In this document: one piece after another, positions 35,440 to 45,793 of the stretch
Layout: every line of letters starts with the position of its first letter
How positions within the stretch are numbered: the first letter of the stretch is position 1
Assembly (NCBI RefSeq): GCF_900113035.1
Contig: NZ_FONX01000007.1
Coordinates: 1-64,000, forward strand
Reading direction: 5' to 3'
Source: Paracidovorax wautersii
Lineage (GTDB): Bacteria; Pseudomonadota; Gammaproteobacteria; Burkholderiales; Burkholderiaceae_C
Length of the DNA stretch: 64,000 bases
The notes under the pieces: model-generated
The model's input: the letters and a program-made list of their open reading frames with translations, nothing else
What the model was told of the DNA's origin: nothing
The model's database searches: none
Position numbers and translations under genes: made by a program

Positions 35440-37734
35440 TCAGGCCTTGGCGGCTGCCGCGTTGGCCGCGGCCAGCGCCGTCATGTTGACCACGCGGCGC
35501 ACGGTGGAAGAAGGCGTCAGCACATGGGCCGAGGCCTTGGCGCCCAGCAGGATGGGGCCGATGGTCGTGCCGTGGCTGCCCGTGGTCTTGAGCACGTTGA
35601 ACAGGATGTTCGCGGCGTCCAGGTTGGGGCAGATCAGCACGTTGGCCGAGCCGGTCAGCGTGGATTCGAGCAGCGCGTTCTTGCGCACGCTTTCCGAGAG
35701 CGCCGTGTCGCCGTGCATCTCGCCGTCGCATTCGATGTGCGGCGCGGCCTGCGCGAACAGGTCGCGCGCGGCGCGCATCTTGCGTGCCGAGGGGCGCGTG
35801 GACGAGCCGTAGTTGGAGTGCGAGAGGAAGGCCACCTTGGGCGGCAGGCCGAAGCGCTGCACCTCGTCGGCCGCCATCTGGGCGATGCCGGCCAGCAGCT
35901 CGGCGTCGGGCTCTTCGTTGATGTAGGTGTCGGCGATGAACAGCGTGTGCTGGTCGAGCATGAGCGCGTTCACGGTGGCGAAGCCGGGCACGCCTTCCTT
36001 CAGGCCGATGACCTGGCGGATGTGGTCCAGGTGGCTGTCGAAGCGGCCGACCAGGCCGCACAGCAGCGCGTCGGCATCGCCCAGGTGCACCATCAGCGCG
36101 CCGATCAGCGTGTTGGAGCGGCGCACGGCGGCCTTGGCGGTCTCGGGCGTCACGCCGTCGCGGCCCATCAGGCGGTGGTAGGCCTCCCAGTACTGGCGGA
36201 AGCGCGGATCGTCCTCGGGGTCGCAGATCTCCACGTCGCGGCCCGGCTGGATGCGCAGGCCGGCCTTCTTGATGCGCATCTCGATCACGGCGGGGCGGCC
36301 GATCAGGATGGGCTTGGCCAGGCCGTCATCGACGGCCACCTGTGCGGCGCGCAGCACGCGGTCGTCCTCGCCTTCGGCATAGGCCACGCGCTGGGGCGCG
36401 GCCTTGGCGGCGGCGAACACGGGGCGCATGAACATGCTGGTCTGATAGACGAAGCGGGTCAGGCTCTCGCGGTAGGCGGCGTAGTCTTCGATGGGGCGCG
36501 TGGCCACGCCCGATTCCTGCGCCGCCTTGGCGACGGCCGGCGCGATGCGCAGGATCAGGCGCGCATCGAAGGGCGTGGGGATCAGGTAGTCGGGGCCGAA
36601 CGAGAGTTCCTGGCCGGCGTAGGCGGCGGCCACTTCGTCGCTCATCTCGGCCTTGGCCAGGTCGGCGATCTCGCGCACGCAGGCGAGCTTCATGGCTTCG
36701 GTGATCTTCGTGGCGCCGCAATCGAGCGCGCCGCGGAAGATGTAGGGGAAGCACAGCACGTTGTTCACCTGGTTCGGGTAGTCCGAACGGCCGGTGGCGA
36801 TGATGCAGTCGGGGCGGATGGCCTTGGCGAGTTCGGGGCGGATCTCGGGCTCGGGGTTGGCCAGCGCCAGGATGATGGGCTTGTCGGCCATGGTCTTGAC
36901 CATGTCGGCCGTCAGCACGCCGGGGGCGGAGCAGCCCAGGAACACGTCGGCGCCGTTCACCACGTCGGCCAGGGTGCGGGCCTCGGTCTTCTGCGCGTAG
37001 CGGGCCTTGGATTCGTCGAGCGGGCCGCGGCCTTCGTAGATCACGCCCTTGGAGTCCACCACGTAGATGTTCTCGCGCTTGACGCCCAGGCCCACCATCA
37101 CGTCCAGGCAGGCGATGGCGGCGGCGCCGGCGCCGGAGACGGCCACCTTCACGGCGCCGATGTCCTTGCCCACCAGTTCCAGGCCGTTGAGCAGCGCGGC
37201 GCTGGAGATGATGGCCGTGCCGTGCTGGTCGTCATGGAACACCGGGATGTTCATGCGCTTGGAGAGTTCGCGCTCGATGTAGAAGCACTCGGGCGCCTTG
37301 ATGTCTTCGAGGTTGATGCCGCCCAGCGTGGGTTCCAGCGCGGCCACGATGTCGATGATCTTGTCCGGGTCGCGCTCGGCCAGCTCGATGTCGAACACAT
37401 CGACGCCGGCGAACTTCTTGAACAGGCAGCCCTTGCCTTCCATCACCGGCTTGCCGGCCAGCGGGCCGATGTCGCCCAGGCCCAGCACGGCCGTGCCGTT
37501 GGTGATCACGCCCACCAGATTGCCGCGCGAGGTGTAGTCGAAGGCGAGCGACGGGTCGGCCTGGATGTCCAGGCAGGGGTAGGCCACGCCGGGCGAATAG
37601 GCCAGCGACAGGTCGCGCTGGTTGGACAGCGGCTTGGTGGGCGTGACGGCGATCTTGCCGCGCACGGGGCTGCGGTGATATTCGAGCGCGGCTTCGCGCA
37701 GGGCCGCTTCGGCGGCGGAGAGTTGTTTTGTCAT
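35440..37734 (-). CDS. maeB: NADP-dependent malic enzyme MaeB
   Basis: This 764-residue cytoplasmic enzyme decarboxylates malate to pyruvate, making NADPH. The N-terminal malic enzyme half (about 1-430) has [38 protein letters not shown] and [16 protein letters not shown]. The C-terminal half (about 440-764) is a phosphotransacetylase-like domain, typical of MaeB, that serves acetyl-CoA regulation rather than catalysis. The start MTKQLSAAE at 37734 gives the usual length. Two dctA genes in the window would supply its substrate. Confidence 0.95.
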   Translation of the reverse strand: MTKQLSAAEAALREAALEYHRSPVRGKIAVTPTKPLSNQRDLSLAYSPGVAYPCLDIQADPSLAFDYTSRGNLVGVITNGTAVLGLGDIGPLAGKPVMEGKGCLFKKFAGVDVFDIELAERDPDKIIDIVAALEPTLGGINLEDIKAPECFYIERELSKRMNIPVFHDDQHGTAIISSAALLNGLELVGKDIGAVKVAVSGAGAAAIACLDVMVGLGVKRENIYVVDSKGVIYEGRGPLDESKARYAQKTEARTLADVVNGADVFLGCSAPGVLTADMVKTMADKPIILALANPEPEIRPELAKAIRPDCIIATGRSDYPNQVNNVLCFPYIFRGALDCGATKITEAMKLACVREIADLAKAEMSDEVAAAYAGQELSFGPDYLIPTPFDARLILRIAPAVAKAAQESGVATRPIEDYAAYRESLTRFVYQTSMFMRPVFAAAKAAPQRVAYAEGEDDRVLRAAQVAVDDGLAKPILIGRPAVIEMRIKKAGLRIQPGRDVEICDPEDDPRFRQYWEAYHRLMGRDGVTPETAKAAVRRSNTLIGALMVHLGDADALLCGLVGRFDSHLDHIRQVIGLKEGVPGFATVNALMLDQHTLFIADTYINEEPDAELLAGIAQMAADEVQRFGLPPKVAFLSHSNYGSSTRPSARKMRAARDLFAQAAPHIECDGEMHGDTALSESVRKNALLESTLTGSANVLICPNLDAANILFNVLKTTGSHGTTIGPILLGAKASAHVLTPSSTVRRVVNMTALAAANAAAAKA

Positions 37735-37914
37735 ACGGTGTACCGAGAAAAAGCGAGGTGCGGAAAGGCTTTGCCTGTCGAGCTTAACGCCGTGCCGGCG
37801 CGGTGCCGGCGATGTCGCATGCGTTTTGTGCATGACCTGCCGCCGCAGCGGGCGGCGGGCGCCATCGGGCAGCGGGCCCCCGGTGCGGGGGCTCGCTTCA
37901 GGTGCGGGCCGGCG

Positions 37915-39423
37915 TCAGTGCGCGTCGGCCTGCCGGGCAGCGTCCACGGCCGCGGAGGTGTCGCGGCTGGCGCCATTGAAGAAGACATTCAGGAGCACGG
38001 CGGTGATCGAGGCCAGCAGAATACCGGATTCGATCAGGGGGTGGATGGCGTGGGGCATCCACTGGCGGAAGTTGGGCGCCACCAGCGGCACCATGCCCAC
38101 GCCGATGGAGACGGCCACGATCATCGCGTTGAAGCGGTTGGCCTTGAAATCCACCGCGCCCAGGATGCGGATGCCGGTGGCGGCCACCATGCCGAACATC
38201 ACCAGCCCGGCGCCGCCCAGCACCACGGTGGGCAGCGATTCGACCAGCGCCGCCATCTTGGGCAGCAGGCCCAGCAGGATCAGGATCAGCCCGCCGGCCA
38301 CGCAGACGAAGCGGCTCTTGACGCCCGTGACGGCCACCAGCCCCACGTTTTGCGAGAAGCTGGTGTAGGGGAAGGTGTTGAAGATGCCGCCGATGAGCGT
38401 GCCCAGCCCGTCGGTGCGCAGCCCGCGCGTGAGGGCGGCCTGGTCCACCTTGCGGCCGGTCATCTCGCCCAGGGCCAGGAACATGCCGGTGGATTCGATC
38501 ATCACCACCACCATGACCAGCGTCATGGTGAGGATCAGCACCGGGTCGAAGATCGGCAGGGCGATCTCGAAAGGCAGCACCAGGTCGAACCACTGCGCCT
38601 TGGCGACCTTCTCGAAGCCCATCAGCCCCATGGCGGTGGCGGCCACGCCGCCGATGCAGATGCCCAGCAGCACCGAGATGTTGGCGAGAAAGCCCCGTGC
38701 GAACTTGGCGATCAGCAGGATGGAAAGCAGCACCAGCGCCGAGATGCCCACGCCGGTCAGGTCGCCGTAGCGCGGGTTGGGCACGGTGGGCACCACCGCG
38801 AAGCCCTTGGGCACGGGCGGCAGCGACGAGCCCGGCGCGCCGGCCGCGGCCTGCGCCTCGGCCAGCCACTTGACGTGGTCGGGGTTCACCACCGTGGGCG
38901 CCGTGGGGCCCACCGGGTTGCCGAAGATCCAGTTGATGCCCACGCGCATCAGGCTGATGCCGATGACCGCGATGATGGTGCCGGTGACCACCGGCGGGAA
39001 GAAGCGCAGCATGCGGCTGATGAGCGGCGCGATGAGGATCGAGACCACGCCCGCGCCGATCACCGAGCCGAAGATCAGCCCCGCGCCGGCCGGCCCGGCG
39101 GTGGACTGCGCCATGGACACCATGGGCGCCACGGACGCGAAGGTCACGCCCATCATCACCGGCAGCTGCACGCCGAACCAGCGCGTGGCGCCCAGCGCCT
39201 GGATCAGCGTGACCAGGCCGCAGCAGAAGAGGTCGGCCGAGATGAGCTTGGCCACTTGGTCGGGCGTGAGGTTGAGCGCACGGCCGATGATGAGCGGCAC
39301 GGCGACAGCGCCGGCATACATGACCAGCACATGCTGCAGGCCCAGCGCGGCGAGCTGGGGCGTGGGCAGATGCTCGTCCACGGGGTGGACGGCGGAGGCG
39401 CTTTCGGGCGTGCTGGCGGACAT
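37915..39423 (-). CDS. NCS2-family xanthine/uric acid permease
   Basis: This 502-residue nucleobase:cation symporter-2 has about 14 helices. Family marks are LGLQHVLVMYAGAVAVPLIIGRAL, the TM10-like IESTGMFLALGEMTGR (Glu essential in the family) and NTFPYTSFSQNVGLVAVTGVKSRF. These fit the xanthine/urate group rather than uracil. The ATG at 39423 is directly downstream of a GntR-like site. It stands next to a GntR gene and the allantoin genes, consistent with purine uptake. Confidence 0.9.
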   Translation of the reverse strand: MSASTPESASAVHPVDEHLPTPQLAALGLQHVLVMYAGAVAVPLIIGRALNLTPDQVAKLISADLFCCGLVTLIQALGATRWFGVQLPVMMGVTFASVAPMVSMAQSTAGPAGAGLIFGSVIGAGVVSILIAPLISRMLRFFPPVVTGTIIAVIGISLMRVGINWIFGNPVGPTAPTVVNPDHVKWLAEAQAAAGAPGSSLPPVPKGFAVVPTVPNPRYGDLTGVGISALVLLSILLIAKFARGFLANISVLLGICIGGVAATAMGLMGFEKVAKAQWFDLVLPFEIALPIFDPVLILTMTLVMVVVMIESTGMFLALGEMTGRKVDQAALTRGLRTDGLGTLIGGIFNTFPYTSFSQNVGLVAVTGVKSRFVCVAGGLILILLGLLPKMAALVESLPTVVLGGAGLVMFGMVAATGIRILGAVDFKANRFNAMIVAVSIGVGMVPLVAPNFRQWMPHAIHPLIESGILLASITAVLLNVFFNGASRDTSAAVDAARQADAH

Positions 39424-39460
39424 GGGGCGATTCCTTCGGGCAAGGCAATGCACACAGCGG

Positions 39461-39511
39461 TGTATGTAAAAAGTGTATGCAAAATGAGTGCCAAAGCCAC
39501 GGTGGAAACCC
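39461..39511 (-). promoter_or_regulatory. Control region of the NCS2 permease gene
   Basis: GTGGAAACCC (39502-39511) is a one-mismatch copy of the GGGGAAACCC motif. On the minus strand it is followed 24 nt later by TACACT, a plausible -10. Tandem GTGTATG repeats (39460-39479) overlap that -10 and look like a GntR operator. Confidence 0.45.
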
Positions 39512-39557
39512 GGGCGCAAGAGCGCTGGCGGCGTCGGGGCCGCCGCTCGTGAAACGC

Positions 39558-40379
39558 TCAGGCCAGCAGCGCCTTGACCAGGTCGAGCTGCCGGTCGGCC
39601 CGCCCGGAGTCGAGGTCCAGGCTGGACTCGATGCGCTCCAGGTGCTCCACCATGCAATGGACCGCCGCCTCTGCGTCGCCGCTCTTGCAGATGCGCAGGA
39701 AGTCGGCGTGCTCGTCCGATGCGCAGTGCGCGTCGTTGGACGAGTGGTAGAGCATGGCGATGAGCGAGCAGCGCGCCACTAGGTCGCGCACCAGCTGGGC
39801 CAGCGTCTGGTTGCCGACGATCTCGGCCAGCGCGACGTGGAAGTCGCCCAGCAGCTGCTCCTGCACGTGGCCGGCGGCGGTGCTGCCCTTGAGCGTGGCG
39901 CGCTCGAAGTTGATGTGCTGCTCCAGCCGCTGGTAGTCGGCCCGCTTGCCGCGCGCGACGAAGAGGCGCACCACCTCGCTTTCCAGGATGCGGCGCACGG
40001 CGAACACCTCGCGCGCTTCCTGCACGCTGGGGCGGCTCACGAACGAGCCCTTGTCGGGAATGGTCTCGATCAGGTGGTCCTTGGCGAGCATGACCAGCGC
40101 GGCGCGGATCTTGGTGCGGCTGACCGAATAGACCCGGCCCAGCGCCTCTTCGCGCAGCCAGGTGCCGGGCGGCAGGCGCTTTTCGACAATGGCGGTGGCG
40201 AGGTCGCGGGCGATGCTTTCGATGGAGGCCTGCACCGGCTCGCCCGTGCCGTCGGCGGCGGGCGGGGCCTCTGCAGGCAGCGCGGCGCTGCGGGCGGCGC
40301 GCTTGCGGCAGGCCGCAGGCGCCGGGACGGCTGCGGGTGCGTTGACGGGGGGCTGAGGGGCGGGGCGGGCGCGTGGCAT
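39558..40379 (-). CDS. GntR/FCD-family regulator
   Basis: This 273-residue regulator has an unusual 50-residue Ala/Pro-rich N-terminal extension, then a winged helix (LPPGTWLREEALGRVYSVSRTKIRAALVMLAKDHLI) and an FCD domain with DFHVALAEI. It sits between the NCS2 permease and the racemase, so it likely controls purine or allantoin uptake. A shorter protein starting after the extension is possible, but no better start is seen. Confidence 0.8.
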   Translation of the reverse strand: MPRARPAPQPPVNAPAAVPAPAACRKRAARSAALPAEAPPAADGTGEPVQASIESIARDLATAIVEKRLPPGTWLREEALGRVYSVSRTKIRAALVMLAKDHLIETIPDKGSFVSRPSVQEAREVFAVRRILESEVVRLFVARGKRADYQRLEQHINFERATLKGSTAAGHVQEQLLGDFHVALAEIVGNQTLAQLVRDLVARCSLIAMLYHSSNDAHCASDEHADFLRICKSGDAEAAVHCMVEHLERIESSLDLDSGRADRQLDLVKALLA

Positions 40380-40417
40380 GGCGCGATTATTGTGGTTCCA
40401 GCCTGCGCGCCGCCGCT

Positions 40418-41164
40418 TCAGCCCTGCGGCGCGTCCAGCGTGAAGCCGGCCAGCGCCCCGGCCATGGCCTTGGGCAATGGCCGGGCCAGCTCGCCGTGCT
40501 TGCTGGTGGCCAGGCGCAGCGTCACCAGCGATTCGATCAGCGTCGTGGCGGCCGCCACCCCGTCGATCACCGGCACGCCCAGCACGCCGCTGATGTGGTC
40601 GCACAGGTCGGCCATGCCGGCGCAGCCCAGCACGATGGTGTCGCAGCCGTCCTCCGCCAGGGCGCGGCGGCATTCGTCGGTGATGCGCTCGCGGGCGTTG
40701 GAGCCGGGCACTTCCAGCTCCAGCACCGGCAGCTCGCAGGCGCGCACATTGGCGCAGAAGCGCTCCATGCCGTAGATCTCGGCCAGATGCCAGGCCTGGC
40801 CCATGGTGCGGCCCAGCGTGGTGACCACCGAGAACCGCGAGCCCACCATGCTGGCCAGATGCATGGCGGCCTCGGCGATGCCCACCACCGGGCCGCGTGC
40901 CAGCTCCCGCGCGGCCTTCAGGCCCGGGTCGCCGAAGCAGGCGATCACGTAGCCATCGACGCCTTCGGCCTCGCCCCGGGCGATCTCCTGCAGCAGGCCG
41001 GGCACGGCCAGCGCCTCGTCGTAATGGCTCTCGATGGAGGCCGGCCCCATGGCGGGGCTGACCGCGATGACCTCGGTGCCCGGCCGCGCCACGGCGCGTG
41101 CGCAGGCCCCGATCTTCTCGGTCATGCTCCAGGTGGTGTTGGGATTGATGATCTTGATACGCAT
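40418..41164 (-). CDS. Allantoin/hydantoin racemase (Asp/Glu racemase family)
   Basis: This 248-residue racemase has the N-terminal IKIINPNTTWSMTEKI block of hydantoin/allantoin racemases. Two catalytic cysteines lie in the VIACFGDPGL and IVLGCAGMADLC segments. It is followed, upstream on the same strand, by an NCS1 permease 24 bp away. The pair suggests uptake of allantoin or a hydantoin and conversion of its enantiomers. Allantoinase and allantoate genes lie at 59.8-63.9 kb. Confidence 0.85.
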   Translation of the reverse strand: MRIKIINPNTTWSMTEKIGACARAVARPGTEVIAVSPAMGPASIESHYDEALAVPGLLQEIARGEAEGVDGYVIACFGDPGLKAARELARGPVVGIAEAAMHLASMVGSRFSVVTTLGRTMGQAWHLAEIYGMERFCANVRACELPVLELEVPGSNARERITDECRRALAEDGCDTIVLGCAGMADLCDHISGVLGVPVIDGVAAATTLIESLVTLRLATSKHGELARPLPKAMAGALAGFTLDAPQG

Positions 41165-41188
41165 GGGCGCTGCACGCTCCTTCTGGGG

Positions 41189-42691
41189 TTAGTTCTTCTT
41201 GCGGTTCAGTGCCAGGTAGATGACCAGGCCCAGGCCCATGCCGATGAACCAGGCATAGCTGGCCACGCCGCGCCAGCTGGGCACGATCACGCACAGGATG
41301 GGCACGAGCGCTGCGGGCACCATGGTCATCACGGCGCTGCGGTTGTAGCCGCCTTGATACCAGTAGCGGCCTTGCGTGCTCATGGTGTAGAGGTCATCGA
41401 CGACCACCTGCTGGCGGCGCACGAAGTAGTAGTCGGCGATCAGGATGCCGAACAGCGGGCCGATGAACGAGCCCAGGATGTCCAGCGTGTAGTGGATGAC
41501 TTCCGGGTTGTTGTAGAGGTTCCAGGGCGTGATGAAGATCGAGCCCACGGCGGCGATCATGCCGCCCGTGCGCCAGCTGATGTGCTGGGGCGCCACGTTG
41601 GAGAAGTCGAACGCCGGCGAGACGAAGTTGGCCACGATGTTGATGCCCACGGTGGCGATCATGAAGGTGAGCGCGCCCAGCACCACGGCGGTGGTGGAGT
41701 CGATGCGGCCCACGGTGTGGACCGGGTCGGTGATGAGTTCGCCGAAGACGGGCAGCGTGGCGGCCGTGGTGATCACGGTCAGCAGCGAGAAGAACACGAA
41801 GTTGACCGGCAGGCCCCAGAAATTGCCCTTCTTCACCGCGTCGAAGCTCTTGCCGTAGCGCGAGAAGTCGCCGAAGTTGAGCATCGGGCCGCTGAAGTAG
41901 CTCACTACCAGGGCGATGGCCGAGAGCATCACCGGCACCGCGTCCCAGCCCTGGAAGCGCACGCCGCCCAGGTTCAGGTCGATGTTCTTCCAGCCGGCCT
42001 TCCAGACCAGCCAGCCGCAGAGGATGGCCATGACCACATAGACGCCCGGGCCGGCCCAGTCGATGAAGCGGCGGATGGCTTCCATGCCGTGCCAGAACAC
42101 CAGCGCCTGCAGCACCCACATGACCATGAACGACACCCAGCCCAGCGTGGAGAGGCCCACGAAGCCGTGCTGCGTCACGTCGGCATAGGCGTCGAGCGAG
42201 GGGTAGAAGTGCAGCGCCAGGATCATGAAGGCGCTGGAGGCCAGATAGGTCTGGATGCCGTACCAGGCCACTGCGATCAGCCCGCGGATGATGGCCGGGA
42301 TATTGGCGCCCAGCACGCCGAACGAGGCTCGGCAGATCACGGGGTAGGGCACGCCGGTCACCTGGCTGGGCTTGGCCACCAGGTTGCAGAAGAACTGCAC
42401 GATCACGATGCCGATCAGCAGCGCCGCCAGCACGTGCCAGCTGGAGAGGCCCAGCGCGAACAGGCTGCCGGCGGTGACGTAGCCGCCCACGCTGTGAACG
42501 TCGGACATCCAGAACGCGAAGATGTTGTATTGGCCCCAGGTCTGGTTCTTCAGCGGGGCGAGGTCTTCGTTGGTCAGGCGCGGGTCGTAGCCCGGTTTGA
42601 TGAGCGCATTGCCGGCGTGCGGCGATGCGCTGTGCGGGGCGGCGGGCGCCGGCGCGTGCGTGGCGCTGGCTGGATTGATGACAGTGGGCAT
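41189..42691 (-). CDS. NCS1-family allantoin/hydantoin permease
   Basis: This 500-residue nucleobase:cation symporter-1 has about 12 helices, with FAFWMSDVHSVGGYVTAGSLFALGLSSW, GVPYPVICRASFGVLGANIPAIIR and GPMLNFGDFSRYGKS. The PucI/Mhp1 group transports allantoin and hydantoins, and the coupled racemase supports that. MPTVINP at 42691 is chosen; the longer frame reads through the operator region. Confidence 0.85.
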   Translation of the reverse strand: MPTVINPASATHAPAPAAPHSASPHAGNALIKPGYDPRLTNEDLAPLKNQTWGQYNIFAFWMSDVHSVGGYVTAGSLFALGLSSWHVLAALLIGIVIVQFFCNLVAKPSQVTGVPYPVICRASFGVLGANIPAIIRGLIAVAWYGIQTYLASSAFMILALHFYPSLDAYADVTQHGFVGLSTLGWVSFMVMWVLQALVFWHGMEAIRRFIDWAGPGVYVVMAILCGWLVWKAGWKNIDLNLGGVRFQGWDAVPVMLSAIALVVSYFSGPMLNFGDFSRYGKSFDAVKKGNFWGLPVNFVFFSLLTVITTAATLPVFGELITDPVHTVGRIDSTTAVVLGALTFMIATVGINIVANFVSPAFDFSNVAPQHISWRTGGMIAAVGSIFITPWNLYNNPEVIHYTLDILGSFIGPLFGILIADYYFVRRQQVVVDDLYTMSTQGRYWYQGGYNRSAVMTMVPAALVPILCVIVPSWRGVASYAWFIGMGLGLVIYLALNRKKN

Positions 42692-43038
42692 GGCTACTCC
42701 TGGTGCATGGGTGGGGGCCGGCGGGTGTTTTTGCACTCGTTTAATGCATCCATGTTTGTATACAAAAAAAGAGTGCATTCCAAGGCATCAAGTTGGTGCG
42801 ATGCCTGGGAGTTACCCGCTTGCCGGCGGAGTTAGCAAAATGCATGCGCGGAATTTCCGGGCGGCTTCAGGGCCTCTCGGCAAGGGCTTGGCGCGCGGTG
42901 GCGGGGGCGGGTGCGGGCGCGCCCGGCGGGCCGGCTATGCCAGCCATGGCGGGGGTGACGAGACTGGCGGAGTTGGCGCGCCCCGGTGCGGCGCGATGGA
43001 GAAGGTGCGGAGGCTGCCCGGCTCGGCCAGGCCTTGCG
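42692..43038. other. Intergenic control region upstream of the NCS1 gene
   Basis: About 350 bp without a gene. It contains TTTGTATACAAA and an outer TGCACTC/GAGTGCA pair (42732-42738, 42771-42777), plus a GGGAGTTACCC motif at 42807-42817. The remainder up to the next regulator's stop shows nothing recognisable. Confidence 0.5.
42755..42766. promoter_or_regulatory. Perfect palindrome TTTGTATACAAA, GntR-like operator
   Basis: This 12-bp perfect palindrome is centred about 70 bp before the NCS1 start, with matching outer arms TGCACTC and GAGTGCA. FCD-type GntR proteins often bind TGTATACA-like sites, and two such regulators flank this operon. Confidence 0.5.
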
Positions 43039-43728
43039 TCAGCTCTCGCGCGCTGCGGCCGGCAGCGGCGCGAGCGATTCGCGCAGCCGGTCGCGCACCA
43101 GCGGCTGCGCGGGGTTCAGGGCGTCTTCCACCTGCCCGATGTGGGCCAGCATGCGTTCGCGCGCCAGGGCCTTGTCGCCGGATTCCAGGGCTTCGACGAT
43201 GGCGGCATGGTCGGCGCAGGATTCGCTGGCGTCGTGCTGCGACTGGTAGAGCGATGCGGCCAGCGTGGTGCGGGCCGTGAGGTCGCGCAGGATGCCGCAG
43301 AGGCTGCGGTGGCCCATGGCCTCGGCCAGGCAGACATGGAAGTCCGCCAGCAGGAAGGCGCGGGTGGCGGCGTCGGCGCCCTCGATGGCCTGGCGCTCCT
43401 CGTCGATGTGCGCGCGCAGGCGCTTGACCACGGCCTGCTGCAGCGGCAGGCCGGCGTCGGCGAGGATGCCCGACTCGATGATGCGGCGCGCCGAGAAGGC
43501 GTCCCGCGCGTCGTCCACCGACGGCTCCACCACGTACCAGCCGCGCCGGGGCCGCACCTCGACGAAGCCGCGCGCCTGCAGCTGCATCAGCGCCTCGCGC
43601 ACCAGGGTGCGGCTGACCTTGAAGAGATCGGCCAGATCCTGCTCGCCCAGCCGTTCGCCGGGCGCCAGCTTCTGGGCCAGGATGGATTCGACGACTTGGC
43701 GGGCGATCTGCAGCGGGCTGATGGGCAT
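43039..43728 (-). CDS. GntR/FCD-family regulator
   Basis: This 229-residue protein has a winged helix (LAPGERLGEQDLADLFKVSRTLVREALMQLQARGFV, wing RRGWYVV) and an FCD domain with the likely metal residues in DFHVCLAEAMG and DHAAIVEAL. It lies upstream of the allantoin racemase/permease pair on the same strand. It is likely to regulate that operon or the chemoreceptor behind it. Confidence 0.8.
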   Translation of the reverse strand: MPISPLQIARQVVESILAQKLAPGERLGEQDLADLFKVSRTLVREALMQLQARGFVEVRPRRGWYVVEPSVDDARDAFSARRIIESGILADAGLPLQQAVVKRLRAHIDEERQAIEGADAATRAFLLADFHVCLAEAMGHRSLCGILRDLTARTTLAASLYQSQHDASESCADHAAIVEALESGDKALARERMLAHIGQVEDALNPAQPLVRDRLRESLAPLPAAARES

Positions 43729-43760
43729 GGGGCGATTGTGGGGCCGCGGCCTGCGCTTGC

Positions 43761-45593
43761 TCAGCGCGGCAGTGCCGGCAGTTGCGACCCCGTGCGGTCC
43801 TCGTCGAGCTTGAAGGTGCTCACGATGCGCGCCAGGTTGTGGGCCTGGTCGTTGAGCACGGCCGAGGCGGCGGTGGATTCCTCCACCAGCGCGGCGTTCT
43901 GCTGCGTGGCGCGGTCCATCTCGGCGACGGCCTGGTTGATCTGGCCGATGCCGCTGCTCTGCTCGTTCATGGTGGCGTTGATCTCGCCGATGATCTGCGT
44001 GACCTGCTGGATGTCGCGCACGATCTCGCCCATGGTCTTGCCGGCGGCCTGCACGCGCTGCGTGCCGGTGGAGACGCTGGCGCCGGAGGCATCGATCAGC
44101 GTCTTGATCTCCTTGGCGGCGGTGGCGCTGCGGTGCGCCAGGCTGCGCACTTCGCTGGCCACCACGGCGAAGCCGCGGCCGTTCTCGCCCGCACGTGCGG
44201 CTTCGACGGCGGCGTTCAGTGCCAGGATGTTGGTCTGGAAGGCGATGGAGTCGATCACGCCGATGATCTCCCCGATCTTGGCCGAGGCCGCGGTGATCTC
44301 GTCCATGGTCGCCACGGCGCTGGCCACCACTTCGCCGCCGCGTGCGGCCGTGACGCTGGCCGACTGGGCTAGGCGCGTGGCCTGCGCGGCCGCGTCGGCC
44401 GACTGCTGCACCGTGCCGGTCAGCTCGGAGAGCGAGGCGGAGGTCTCTTCCAGCGCGCTGGCCGAGCCTTCGGTGCGGTTGGACAGGTCCTGGTTGCCGG
44501 CACGGATCTCGTCGGTGGCGGTCTTGATGGAATCGACGCCCCGGCGCACGTCGTGCAGCACGGCGCCGATCTTGTCCACGAAGGTGTTGAACGAGGCGGA
44601 GATCTGCGCCACCTCGTCGCGGCCATGCACCGGCAGGCGGTAGGTCAGGTCGCCGCTGCCCGAGCCGACTTCGTCCATGGCGTCGCGCACTTCCGACAGG
44701 CGGCGGAACGAGGCCGAGGAGAGCGCCGCCCCGATGCCGGCGGCGGCGATGGCCAGCAGCACGATGGCGATGATCAGGGTGTGCAGCACGTTGCCCAGGC
44801 CGGCCGTGGCTTCGGCCCTGTCCAGCGCCACCACCAGGGTCCAGTCGGTGCCTGTGATGGCTTGCCCCTTGAGCAGCTTGGCGGCGCCGTCCATGTCGAT
44901 CTCGAGCGGCTGGCTCGACTGGGTCAGCGAGGCCAGGGTGGCGGGCGTGAGCAGCGGGGAGATGTCGGTGGCCGGCTTGAGCACCAGCTTGGTGTTGGCA
45001 TGGGCCAGGATCTGGCCGGCGGCGTTGACCACGAAGCCGAAGCTCTTGGGCGTGGGCCGGATGGCCGAGACCACCTCGCGCACGCCGTCCAGCGGCACGG
45101 CGCCGCTCAGCACGCCTTCGAGCTGGCCGTTGCGCAGCATGGGCGCCACGAACGCCACGTAGGGAATGCCGGTGGTCGAATCGCCGTAGGGCTTGGTGAC
45201 GGTGAGCTTGCCGGCCTCGGCGCCGGTCTTGTACCAGGGGCGCGCGGTGGGGTCGTAGCCCGGCGCGGCGGAGGTGGAGGACAGGAAGGTCTTGTCCTTC
45301 CAGCCTATGGTGGTGACGGGAAAGCCGTTGGCCTTGCCCATCAGCGCGACGAAGCCTTGCGGGTCACCGTACTGCACCGTGGCGGCCGTGGCCTTCACGG
45401 CATCGCCCTTGGCTTCCACCCACTTGTCCACGGCCATGGCGTTGCCCGCGGCCACGGCGTTCAGGTCCTGCTCGATGGTCTCGAACGTATTGGTGCGGGT
45501 GATGTGGTAGGTGGCTGCGCCCGTGATGGCCAGCGCGCAGACCACCGTGGCGGTGGTGATGAAGAGGATGCGGGAACGCAGTGTGTGCAGCAT
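43761..45593 (-). CDS. Methyl-accepting chemotaxis protein
   Basis: This is a 610-residue chemoreceptor: N-terminal membrane helix (about 8-30), periplasmic Cache domain (about 35-270, with [23 protein letters not shown]), second helix (about 272-295), HAMP, then the cytoplasmic signalling domain. That domain carries the invariant hairpin [21 protein letters not shown]. The Cache motif with WYKTG fits receptors for amino acids or organic acids. Placement between regulators and a dctA gene suggests a carboxylate attractant. No C-terminal CheR-tether pentapeptide is evident. Confidence 0.9.
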   Translation of the reverse strand: MLHTLRSRILFITTATVVCALAITGAATYHITRTNTFETIEQDLNAVAAGNAMAVDKWVEAKGDAVKATAATVQYGDPQGFVALMGKANGFPVTTIGWKDKTFLSSTSAAPGYDPTARPWYKTGAEAGKLTVTKPYGDSTTGIPYVAFVAPMLRNGQLEGVLSGAVPLDGVREVVSAIRPTPKSFGFVVNAAGQILAHANTKLVLKPATDISPLLTPATLASLTQSSQPLEIDMDGAAKLLKGQAITGTDWTLVVALDRAEATAGLGNVLHTLIIAIVLLAIAAAGIGAALSSASFRRLSEVRDAMDEVGSGSGDLTYRLPVHGRDEVAQISASFNTFVDKIGAVLHDVRRGVDSIKTATDEIRAGNQDLSNRTEGSASALEETSASLSELTGTVQQSADAAAQATRLAQSASVTAARGGEVVASAVATMDEITAASAKIGEIIGVIDSIAFQTNILALNAAVEAARAGENGRGFAVVASEVRSLAHRSATAAKEIKTLIDASGASVSTGTQRVQAAGKTMGEIVRDIQQVTQIIGEINATMNEQSSGIGQINQAVAEMDRATQQNAALVEESTAASAVLNDQAHNLARIVSTFKLDEDRTGSQLPALPR

Positions 45594-45793
45594 GGAATAC
45601 CTTTGAAGGCCGACAGGCGACTTCGCCTATTACAGGGGAGTCATGTGTCAATAGGTATCTTTTTTATCAGGAAGTTACCAATTGTGTCCAGCTCTGGATC
45701 GTGCCAGGGAGTTCCTGGCCTGGTCGGCCGTGGCGCCCGCCGTGCAGCGGAGCGCCGACTTGCCTGTTGCCTGTGGCCTGTGACCTGTTGCCT

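Noticed and set aside
35419-39552. Very long plus-strand open frame (over 1300 codons) opposite maeB and the NCS2 permease
   Set aside because: It is the shadow of high-GC genes on the other strand: low-complexity His/Gln/Ala/Gly-rich residues, no domain, and it crosses a terminator and two well-supported minus-strand genes.
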